Source: Ceraceosorus guamensis (lineage: Eukaryota > Basidiomycota > Exobasidiomycetes > Ceraceosorales > Ceraceosoraceae). Taken from it: a stretch of DNA of 64,000 nucleotides. The notes beneath the pieces were generated by a model. It was not told where the DNA came from, made no database searches, and saw only the letters and a list, made by a program, of their open reading frames with translations. Positions 11,201 to 19,851 of this stretch are shown here, one piece after another; the stretch's first letter is position 1; each line of letters begins with the position of its first letter. Made by a program: the position numbers and the translations under genes. The DNA lies in contig NW_020290023.1 in assembly GCF_003144195.1 (NCBI RefSeq), positions 186,001-250,000 of the forward strand, given 5' to 3'.

Positions 11201-11306
11201 GGGGAAATGGCTCAGTGGTAGAGTGTCTTGTTCGCACATTGAGAGCTTTTACAGTGATCATATGTAGACCTCGAGAAGGTCCGGGGTTCAATCCCCCGTT
11301 TCTCCA
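11201..11306 (+). tRNA. tRNA-Ala (CGC), intron-containing
   Basis: The cloverleaf folds fully by eye. Acceptor stem GGGGAAA pairs with TTTCTCC and contains the G3-U70 pair that defines alanine tRNAs. The D stem is GCTC/GAGT, the anticodon stem TCTTG/CGAGA, and the T arm CGGGG-TTCAATC-CCCCG. The anticodon CGC is at 11233-11235. A 34-nt intron (11237-11270) sits at the canonical site after position 37. The discriminator base is A at 11306. It decodes the GCG codon. Confidence 0.92.
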
Positions 11307-11316
11307 ATCGGACGCA

Positions 11317-11324
11317 TTTTTTTT
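11317..11324 (+). terminator. RNA polymerase III terminator of tRNA-Ala
   Basis: A run of eight T begins 11 bp after the tRNA 3' end, the standard Pol III stop signal. Confidence 0.8.
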
Positions 11325-13845
11325 CCTCTAAAATTCACATCACGAGTTGCGCCAGAGTGCATATCCAAACCCCAAATGCGTATCTGCACGTGTCCCTGGG
11401 ATGAATTACTGGACTTGTGTGCGCTTGTATAGGTTGCTAGCTTGCCTGAGAAGGGTGTCAATGCATCAGACCAGCGCAGAGCGTGGCTTGAGAAAGGTGT
11501 AGACACATCAGGTCAACACGAAGCACGCTTGGCAGCGTGCTTCTACCTGTTTGTGTGCATCACCTTCTTGGTCCACACCGTCCTCTTCATGGGCCAGCGT
11601 CTTTTAATGTGCACCAACGCGTGACTCAACGCCTCAAGTGATTTCGAATATTTGCAAAAGAGGGTAGCAGATCACGTCAGTTGCGATCTTGAAAGACTTG
11701 CACATACAATGCAATGCTTGGGGATCATTGGGACACCTGGATGTGTTTGGTCGGTAACCCGCACGTGATGAGTAGATGGGCAGGGAAAGTGTTCGACTTG
11801 CGGAAGCGCAGTTGAAGGTAGGATCGGACTTAAGATGAGAGCATAAGTGATGTATTTGTGAGAGTCAATGGCTCTTGTACCTTGGGTTCTTATAGGCGTT
11901 GGGCGCCTATAAGGCATATGTCATGGTTGTGCTATACATCGCGAGTGACTTAGGGATCTAGGGGTTTGTATGCGTGCACAGAGGGACAAATGCGTATACG
12001 AGAGAAGCCACAATGAACGGGAGTGGCTTTGTTGGTCTATTTGGTTCAGGAAGCAGGCCTCAACGTGTGGCGGTGTTGTCGTGGCTTGGTGGCTTGATTG
12101 GTGGCGCGAGGCCTAGGCTGTGCCACATGCACGTACCCTGTGTACGTATTAGTGTAGCTGATACATACACCGCTATGTTCTCTCGTGCAATAGTCGTGAA
12201 CCCAAACAGATGTACAAATACTAGGCCCAAGTACAAATGGTGATGATTTTAACAGATTGGGGTCTTGCTCGCAACATCTGTTTGGCATCGGGAAACAACT
12301 TTTACAGAATGTGCAGCCTCTAGGTCTCCTCAAGCATGAGCCTGGGCTCCATTTTGGTTGCAGTCGACCACACAAATTGAGGGGGCCTTGGAGCACAGTG
12401 AATGTTGACTGACATTACAACAGCTTGCCATTGGATTACACAGGCGTCTATTTTTTAGACATCATGACTTGGACCAAGCTTGTCACCAAAGAGACAAATA
12501 CTATGTGAGGTAGAACTACTGTCAGACATGTACTCATACAGTGGTGAGAACTGCTGAGCAGCCTACTATTTGTGCTCAGCAAGCTCCTGATCCCTTTGAT
12601 ATCTGTTCTTTGCTGAGCTAACATTGCAACTGTCCTCTTGTCTACTGGGCTTCTGGAGCAGCTTGGCATATTTCGAAGCTTGCCTCTCAATTGATCCCTT
12701 CGAAGGGAGGCTGGCTCAGAGTTTTCTGAGCTTCAGATGTGCATAGTCGGTGCAAGCTGGCAGTGGCAGAAATGATGTTCCCATGCAATGCAAGGTCTGG
12801 TTTGTGCTGTGCTCAAGACCACAAGCAAGTGGCCTGCTGCTGAGCAAAGTGTTTCTGCACAGTGAGCATTTCTGGCTTCTTGGCACTTGAGCAAGCTCCT
12901 GCTGAGCACCACAAAGCATTCTGAGCGGCTGAATGATATGCAGCTGCTCTGCATTGACATGCCCCTGCCCAACTAATAGATTTTGCTGGAGTATTTGCTT
13001 TTGGATGAGCCTGTAAGCAACAAGCTTCATTCAAAGCTTACCCAGCTGCCTCCTGTTAAGTGCTTCCAATTTTTTTGTCAGGTGCTTTGTGCCATTACTG
13101 CGCTTCCATTGCCACATTGTGCTCAAGTCTGGTCCATGCTTTGGCCAGTTGATTTCCCACCGGCCCCCTAATCTTCCTTTGTTTTGCTTTGGCTTGGGGA
13201 AAGGTTTGAGATCGTGCTGAGAGGTGTTGTAAAGAAGCGACGCTGTCCTGTACCCAAATTCATGCCTTATGCTCCGCGCGCTGATCACGCTTTGGATAGG
13301 GGGGAAAGATGGTAGTATTGAAGGTCCCTTGCGACGAGGCGGACGCGTACATGTGAGGCGCGTGCACAGCGCACCACATTCTGACTCATACACATGCACT
13401 ACTGCGCGCCAAGCAGTATTCTGCCTCTCAGCCATTCTACCATGTCTCTCACACGTCCAAGAATGTCTCTCACACATGGTTCATGCAGTCAGAATGTCTC
13501 TTGAACATTCATATGCCCCTTGCAAATCAGAACTTCTCTTGGACATTCTCCTCTGTCTCAGAGACATTTCACTCTGCCTCAGAGACATTCCACCTCTGCT
13601 TCTTACTCATTCTGTTACACAACACACTCTGTCTCTCAGACAGACATGTAAGGTATATATAGAGGCCCCTCCAAGGCCTCTCCCACTTTGCAATACTGTC
13701 GCGATGTGAGCGCGCGCGCGTGCGTCTACATACACCGCTCCTGTGTACGCGTCCCTTCTTCTCAAATATGATGGCCCTTTTCGCAAACGTCTTGACAAAT
13801 ACAACCTTTCCTCACCCAATCTTCCTTCCCTCTTTGTCAACTGAC

Positions 13846-14020
13846 CTGCTCAACCCCTGCCGGCCAACACTGGCCTGATCACCCAGCTGTCTTCCACTCA
13901 CTTCCTCCTTCTCCACAGCCCGCTGCTGTCAAGTTCTGCCACCTAACAACAGCTAGCCCTCTGCTCAACTGCACAAGGACCTTACTTGCGCCGGCGTATG
14001 TCTTCACTTGGAAGACACTT
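13846..14020 (+). repeat. Foldback repeat, left arm
   Basis: The left arm of a diverged inverted repeat. Its best block (13887-13918, TCTTCCACTCACTTCC followed by TCCTTCTCCACAG) matches the reverse complement of 14243-14276 with about one indel. A second block, CTTACTTGCGCC near 13981, matches the reverse complement near 14170-14180. Spacer about 120 bp. Confidence 0.7.
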
Positions 14021-14140
14021 TGTTACAGATGCAAAGCTTTTGGATGCTGTGCATTTTCAGGTCCGACACTTGCTGAAGCAGCTCATGTGCAAATTGGTTC
14101 TGAAGGCTGGCAATTGTAGCTCTCAAAACCTTCAGGAAAA

Positions 14141-14300
14141 GCGCGTCTTCTGAATAGAGATGTGCACTGGCGCAAGTAGGATTGTTCTGCTAGGGAGCAG
14201 ACGCCTAGCAGATGTAATGTGTCATCAATATACTGCTGAGGTCTGTGGAGAAAGGAGGAAGTGAGTGGAAGACAACCAGGGAATCAGCTCAGTGTCGAGA
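14141..14300 (-). repeat. Foldback repeat, right arm
   Basis: The reverse-complement partner of 13846-14020. Matching blocks occur in the same order along both arms, at roughly 70-80 percent identity by eye, so it is an old or decayed palindrome rather than chance. Confidence 0.7.
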
Positions 14301-15598
14301 GGTGATGGTGAGTGGTCAAGAAGGAGGAGATCAGAGAAGGAAGAGGGCAGGCAAGTTCGACCTTGCACTGCTGGTGCTTTTTTATCAAGCGGACAACGTG
14401 GTGGTGAGGTCTGCGAATGGGTGCCTTGCAGCTTGTCAAGTTTGCCCTGTAGCTCTTCTTTGTTGCCTGACACCTTGCGCAGTGACTCGAGAGCTGTTAC
14501 ACGCTCCTAAACAATCACCTTGAGATGTTTCTGAAAGGATAAGGCCGTGGCGTTCTTTGGCCTCGCACCGGTATGCGGTCAAATTTGTCACGGCCGACAA
14601 CGGCACCGGCCGGGTAGGCTGGGGCTACGCTTGTGTAGTCTGGGAACGTTGGGTTTGGCTTTGGGAAGCTCGGGTTTGGCTTTGGGAAGCTCGGGAAAGA
14701 CTCTGGGTGATCAGGCAAGTATGCTATACTATGGCTAGATGGTTCGGACGCTGCGGTGACTATGGCACAGAAGCGGGGCGAATCCTAAGATAGCAGTGAA
14801 TAGACAATAATTGCGACCGGGGAAGAAAGGAAGGTGGGGGACGCCCGCTGGCAAAGATGTCGGTCACCGCCGTTGGGCGGTTCGGGTTCGGGTTTGGGTT
14901 CGGGCGCGGTCACGTGGGTCGGTGTGATGTGTCTCGGGCGCGCGTCTAACAAAATTCTTATTCAGGCTCTATTGGAGAGAAGTGCTGATCCGGGCGTGGA
15001 GGCCAGCAGGGATTGAGGGCCTCTCCGTCGACTCACTCCATGCTGCTGTCATGACAAATCCCTCTCCACTCTTGTGCTGCCACATGCAGTGGGCACAATG
15101 AAGACTGGCAGAAGCGCTCACAAAAGCAAGAGCAGTGCCAACACTGCAACCACTCGAGATTGTGGAGCATTGCCTGCGGATGACGTACCACCCAGTACCA
15201 GTGTGTTGCTGCAAAGCCGTGCTTGCACAAGGAGGAGAGAAGGCCAGTCCAGATGAATGTAGGTGTCTAGATGAATTTCTGATGTATAAACAAACTCAAG
15301 TAGCCCTGAATGATGAGCACAGGCCAAGGTCTCTAAGTTGTGTGCGTTGTCTTGCAGCTTTCCCTTCAGTGGCGCCAATGTGCTCTGAAGGAGGAAGTAC
15401 ATTGCAGAGAGCTCAACTCGAAGGGGCATGGACGGCCCAATATGGTTTACAGGCGCTTGATGCATTGCTCAGTGGCCGCAGAGGGGAGGCGACGTATTGA
15501 CCTCATTGCTTGGAGAACAAGTTAGTGATCAGACTTGCAAACCAGTCCAGTGTTGATCAAGCGGAAAGCACATGAGCCCCTGCACCCATTTCTGCGTG

Positions 15599-15641
15599 CA
15601 CTGCTATGCTGCATCACCACCATCTTTTGAGCTTGCTGCAC
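15599..15641 (-). repeat. Dispersed repeat, copy 2
   Basis: A perfect 43-bp reverse complement of 11034-11076. Flanks differ on the 11077 side, and no target-site duplication is visible next to either copy, so it does not look like a transposon terminal repeat. Confidence 0.9.
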
Positions 15642-15886
15642 ATTTTCACCTCATGGTGAGAATCTGCTAAGCTGGGTCAGTGCAAAAAATTGATGCACAG
15701 CAGTGTTCATTCTTGCATTGGAGACAGACACAAAAATGTCAATGACAAAGACCATCAGCCTGCTCAGGCTGTGCACACAAAGTGAGAGCACCGCATGCGG
15801 CAGAAATTTGCTAGTGTGTCTGCCAGACACACTCCAATGTTCAGTCCTTCAAAATTTGTTTGAGGTTCCAAAGCATCTTGTTAGGG

Positions 15887-16972
15887 ATGAGGGCAGAACT
15901 AGTTCAGCTGGTTTGCCAAGACTGGGAGCATCATGAGATGGGCCCTTTGCAGTATGGACCAGACTTGAGAATTCATTGCTGGCTGCACAGTCCACAGATC
16001 CTGTGTGCACTTTACAACCTTGCAAGGGACCCTCTTGGCTTTGATCCCGCTTTGAACCTCTGGCCATGCTTCCAGCTCAATGGCAATGGTCAGCACTACA
16101 TTCGCAAGGATCTGCTGCCTCTCAGCAATGAGCATCTGAAGGAGCATGAGAAAAAGTGTCGCAGAGACAAGCCTTGGACGTTGCTTCTGCGTGGAAGAGA
16201 GGGGTTCATCAAGTATGCTGGTACCGTGCACCGCAACTTTGATGGCAATGGGCCCGCAGCCCGCAACACTGAAGACCATGCCCGCTCAACGGTGGCCACT
16301 ACCCGTCTGTCACGTTGGGCCACGGGGGAATGGTCCGTGTATGCGCTTGTTGATGGATTTCAAGGTGAGTCGAGGGACACGAGATGGCGCGTAATGCACG
16401 GTGGAGTTGCGGCCGCCCTTGTCGTCACTTGTGCTGACCAGGCGACTTCTTTAGACTCTACGGTTCTAGAATGGCGACGGTCCAGCACTGAGCAAGATGC
16501 AGAGCGATTTCTCATCAGCATCCTTGGTCCCCTCTCTGCCAACTCCGCAAGAGGTGGATTGCATCTCCGTTTCAGTCCCTCAACGCCATTCCGCGAGGCG
16601 GCCGAGAACCTGCTGGTTGCTGCTGGTGTCACTGCAGGACGGCCACCTCTATCTCCTTGCGATCATGCGATAGAGTCAATGATGCAAGAGCATTGCAACT
16701 TTGTCAACGGCACAAAGGGGCAACCCCTCGAGCGCGCCATTGACATGGCTTCTCAAGCTTTGAGCACAACGCCTTTCAAGTTGATGATAATCATGAAGGA
16801 TATCACAGCAGAAGACTTGAGGAACAACGCAGATGACTATGGCCTCCACGGTGTGGGATGCGGACAAGGTCCAGAAGGGTATCAGAGAAACCTCACTCTG
16901 TGCGACTACGCGAGCAACAATGACGTGCACAATGGCGTCTTCCGCGTGCACGATCCACCTGCCTACAGTTGA
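15887..16972 (+). CDS. Unrecognised ORF of the accessory island (uncertain model)
   Basis: An open frame of about 361 codons from the first ATG at 15887. I recognise no family. Visible features are two clustered Trp/Cys/His segments early on (DWEHHEMG, IHCWLHSPQ), a charged stretch KEHEKKCRRDKPW, and a C-terminal half richer in Ala/Ser. A convincing intron lies inside (16365-16441: GTGAGT donor, GTGCTGACCAG acceptor region); if spliced, the frame closes after 16 more residues (near 16490), giving a protein of about 175 aa. The unspliced ORF may therefore overstate the gene. It lies in the repeat-bearing island together with the next ORF, and could be a lineage-specific gene or a relic of a mobile element. 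Confidence 0.4.
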   Translation: MRAELVQLVCQDWEHHEMGPLQYGPDLRIHCWLHSPQILCALYNLARDPLGFDPALNLWPCFQLNGNGQHYIRKDLLPLSNEHLKEHEKKCRRDKPWTLLLRGREGFIKYAGTVHRNFDGNGPAARNTEDHARSTVATTRLSRWATGEWSVYALVDGFQGESRDTRWRVMHGGVAAALVVTCADQATSLDSTVLEWRRSSTEQDAERFLISILGPLSANSARGGLHLRFSPSTPFREAAENLLVAAGVTAGRPPLSPCDHAIESMMQEHCNFVNGTKGQPLERAIDMASQALSTTPFKLMIIMKDITAEDLRNNADDYGLHGVGCGQGPEGYQRNLTLCDYASNNDVHNGVFRVHDPPAYS

Positions 16973-17195
16973 CGGTCTATCATCAACTTTTGGCCTCACA
17001 GTCTAGATTGACGTGCGCCAGCTCTGCACATTGTGATGTGCGTTCGAATGATTCTGCGCGTGAGTGGTCGTGGCAGTGATTTGCGAGGGCGGTCACCTAC
17101 TTACACGTCGCTGACGCGTTCTGCTTACACGTCGTCACTCAATCCAGGCCAACGCGACCGTCATTAGGGTGACTTCCGAGCAAGTGGCCTTCTAC

Positions 17196-18944
17196 ATGTA
17201 CGCAGAATTGAACTCTCTCTTGGAGGAGTTTGCTGTATGTGCAGGAGATCGACTTGTCTTTGATGTGCTCACTGGCATCAAGGACATCTCCCACTTGCCA
17301 GAGGTGCTCACGTCCCCAGACAGCTCAGTCAACAAGCGCCTTGTGAAGAGGGCAGATCAGTTGCCCTTTGATCTCATTGACAAGGCTGGCCAGCCTCGCC
17401 TTGTCAAGCTCAGGCTGCGCAAGTATTGGTCTCAGCTGATCTGGCTGGAAAGGGATCTGCTCTTTGTCCCTGCCATTGATGAAGGGGCGCTGAAGTACAG
17501 AAGCCTGCTGGTCAAAGACTACAGCAGGGTAATGTATCTTCAATCTGTTATATTCCGCGCAGCTGAGGAAGCTGGCCCTGCCATCTTTGCCCTGCTGAAA
17601 GACAGTCCTGTCCGGGAACTGCTCAACGACTTGCGCAAACAAGTGCACACCCTCTGCCTTCTCAACGAATTGTTTCACAAGACCGTCAGGAGTGCAAGCG
17701 CGCAGGCGTCGTCCACATCCGCGAGAGCGAGAAACACTTCAGCGAGTGCGAGTACGTCTGCGGCACCAAGAAACACTTCAGCGAGTGCGAGTACGTCTGC
17801 GGCACCGAGTAACACTTCAGCGAGCGCGAGTACGTCTGCGGCACCAAGAAACACTTCAGCGAGTGCAAATATGTCCGCGGGAGCAACGAGAACGACCTCA
17901 TCTCGCGCCCCACCGACCACCGCCATCGGAGTTGCAGCACCGTTGTCGACGACCGTCACGCTTCCTCTCGCCGATGTCACAAATCGGACTCCTCGCGCAA
18001 CCTCACAACGCGCCTTCAAAAAGGCTCTTGGTGCTCCAAACAGCCCAGAGCGCGAGCGGCAGTGGCAAGAAGATCCGTTGATTCCCTATCCTCAAGATAC
18101 AGCCGAGGAAGGCTATCAATGGCACAAGCAGCTTCCCGAAGGCCAGCACCTGGGTGCGACGATTGGAGGACTCAGGTCTTCAGTAGCTCAAAGAGAGCTG
18201 GAACACGACTTCACCCTTGCAGGGCGCCGCGCAACCTATGCTCGGAATCGCCGTGGTGGAAATCCTGCTCTCCGTAATCAACCACATCGCGACACCTCCG
18301 CATCGAACCCTGCCACCGTGAAAGTAAGGCCGGCCAGAGTTGCTCCACCTCTCCGGCTGACGCATCCTGAGCTTCTTCACGAGCTGGATGGGCGTGCCAT
18401 GACTGCTGGAGAGGGGCTGAAAAATGGCCTTACTTTTGCAGACACTGCGGCTCTTGCTGCTCGATACAACGTGCCCTGCAAGCGTCTGTCGGAGTATGTG
18501 CGCAGTCATTGTTGCGAGGAGATGGACAGCGACAACGATGCCGCTGCGGCGCAGAACGCAAACGAAATCATCGAGATCAAAAGTGACGACGCTCACGCGG
18601 CAACGAGCGAGTCTGCGGCGAACGCAAGCCAAAACTCGGAGACCGAGAGCGAAGACAGTCACGCGGCGGTGAATGAGTCTGTGGCGAACGCAAGCCAAAA
18701 CTCGGAGACCAAGAGCGAAGACAGTCACGCGGCAGTGAACAAGTCTGTGGCAAACGCAAGCCACAACGTTCAGATCGAGACGGCGGCCGAGTCTCTGGCG
18801 GACCGCGTCCCCGCAAGGCACACACGGGCTCCAGTGCCCCTCAGTTTCCCTCACCTGCCACAGGTGAGGCGGGGCAAGCGTCCTGAAGATGCGGACTCCA
18901 ATTGGAGCGTGCTGCCTGCTAAGCAGCGACCACGTTTCTCTTAG
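17196..18944 (+). CDS. Unrecognised protein with Ser/Ala and acidic tandem repeats
   Basis: An open frame of 582 codons from the first ATG (17196); the frame is open slightly further upstream without an ATG, so a 5' exon is possible. The first 170 residues look globular and helical, with leucine-rich and aromatic segments (LRKYWSQLIWLERDLLF). They are followed by a low-complexity region with four 13-residue Thr/Ser/Ala units, a basic middle region, a second folded-looking segment near residues 400-450, and an acidic C-terminal part with three 22-residue repeats (SEDSHAAVN). The end is basic. Composition suggests a nuclear or regulatory protein, but no domain was recognised. The long uninterrupted frame and in-frame repeats argue that it is, or recently was, a real gene. 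Confidence 0.55.
   Translation: MYAELNSLLEEFAVCAGDRLVFDVLTGIKDISHLPEVLTSPDSSVNKRLVKRADQLPFDLIDKAGQPRLVKLRLRKYWSQLIWLERDLLFVPAIDEGALKYRSLLVKDYSRVMYLQSVIFRAAEEAGPAIFALLKDSPVRELLNDLRKQVHTLCLLNELFHKTVRSASAQASSTSARARNTSASASTSAAPRNTSASASTSAAPSNTSASASTSAAPRNTSASANMSAGATRTTSSRAPPTTAIGVAAPLSTTVTLPLADVTNRTPRATSQRAFKKALGAPNSPERERQWQEDPLIPYPQDTAEEGYQWHKQLPEGQHLGATIGGLRSSVAQRELEHDFTLAGRRATYARNRRGGNPALRNQPHRDTSASNPATVKVRPARVAPPLRLTHPELLHELDGRAMTAGEGLKNGLTFADTAALAARYNVPCKRLSEYVRSHCCEEMDSDNDAAAAQNANEIIEIKSDDAHAATSESAANASQNSETESEDSHAAVNESVANASQNSETKSEDSHAAVNKSVANASHNVQIETAAESLADRVPARHTRAPVPLSFPHLPQVRRGKRPEDADSNWSVLPAKQRPRFS
17733..17888 (+). repeat. 39-bp tandem repeat (four units) within the ORF
   Basis: Units start at 17733, 17772, 17811 and 17850, each beginning AACACTTCAGCGAG and encoding NTSASASTSAAPR-like peptides. 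The last unit is diverged. The length is a multiple of three, so copy number can change without breaking the frame. Confidence 0.93.
18560..18790 (+). repeat. 66-bp tandem repeat (about three units) within the ORF
   Basis: Unit boundaries are marked by GCAAGCC or GCAAGCCA at 18624, 18690 and 18756, a 66-bp period coding for 22 residues. A weaker half unit precedes the first. The repeat is acidic (SETESEDSHAAVNES). Confidence 0.9.
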
Positions 18945-19851
18945 TGACATTCTCGTCTCCATTCTGGGGGCCAGCAAACGAAATGTACCGACACAGCTGA
19001 TCATGCATGGAATGCAGCATCCAGAATCACCAGCAACATCCAGAGATCCTCTCAGCAGAAAGCAAATGTAGTCCAGCAATGATGGTAGGCAGCAAGGACA
19101 GACATTGTTGACAGGTAAGAAGGACTCTCAGAGTAGCTGAACATTGTCAAGGCATGCTTGCTGAGGGCAACACCTGCTGGGCCTGGCTGTTGGTCAGCAA
19201 GGATGGTGAGTCCAAGTTGACCAAGTTCAAGCACATCCAATGTGTTGAAGATGATCATGCGAGCACGTTGCGCAGGTGTGGCAACATAGCTGATAAATCA
19301 CAGAATAACCAATGTCAACCAAGTAGGCTGGCACATCTTTTGGTATTGTCTCAGGCTAGGCCATCATGTGCCAGCACAAGCACTGGGCAACCTACACAAG
19401 AATCTTCCTTCACGCTCACATCTAGCTTATGAGCAACCCTCATTCAGTCCCATTCACATTCTGTCCTGGTATAGTCTCATTCTCAATCTCAAAAAGCCAC
19501 AAATCGCATGCCACTTCACCTGCGGCAGCAGGTGTAGGAGCTATTTGAGCTCCATCACCAATGAACTGAATTGTGAATGTCACAGACACATAGCCATAGT
19601 GTGAGTGCGCACACGGGGAACAACGCGTGACCGACATCTGCTGCACGGCACGACGTCTTCCGCACGAGAGACGTGGCCTTGTGGAATTTTTGGATCTCGA
19701 ATTCGCGATTCACGATTGATGCAGCGGACCTCCATGCATCCGGCGCCATGCAGCCACGAGGACCTTTGCGAGCACCACCACCGCCCTTGCCACCACCTTC
19801 GCTAGATCGCCTCCCACCACACGCTAAAGCGCTTTCCGACGGCGTTGCGCC
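18945..19851. other. Intergenic region before DBP9
   Basis: 907 bp. The first 500 bp share the texture of the repeat-bearing island (GCTGAGGGCAA, CAGCAAGG words). The last 250 bp are GC-rich with a GCGATTCACGATTG motif near 19704 and probably hold the DBP9 promoter. No gene supported. Confidence 0.5.

Larger units (their letters stand above)
11307..15886. other. Gene-poor, repeat-bearing region
   Basis: About 4.6 kb without a supportable gene. Open frames here are short and lack family resemblance. The region has words such as TGAGCAAGCTC and CAGCAAG at several places, an irregular GTCTCTCACAC/AGAATGTCTC-rich stretch (13380-13640), a TATATATA motif (13654-13661), a foldback repeat (13846-14300), a two-copy direct repeat GGGTTTGGCTTTGGGAAGCT (about 14650-14693) and hexamer repeats (14879-14905). 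Base composition looks lower in GC than the flanks. It is probably old, decayed repeat DNA. Confidence 0.5.

Noticed and set aside
12716-13477. Consecutive minus-strand frames in the gene-poor region
   Set aside because: They are not joined by plausible splices and show no motif; likely chance frames in decayed repeat DNA.
13380-14300. LTR-type element suggested by the TATA box and repeats
   Set aside because: No second matching LTR, primer-binding site or polymerase domain could be found by eye.
15135-15525. Overlapping open frames on both strands before the first island ORF
   Set aside because: An acceptor-like TCTTGCAG at about 15350-15357 suggested exons, but no consistent model or homology could be built.
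11034-15641. Terminal inverted repeats of a DNA transposon spanning 11-15.6 kb
   Set aside because: Similarity continues weakly beyond one end, there is no target-site duplication, and no transposase lies between.
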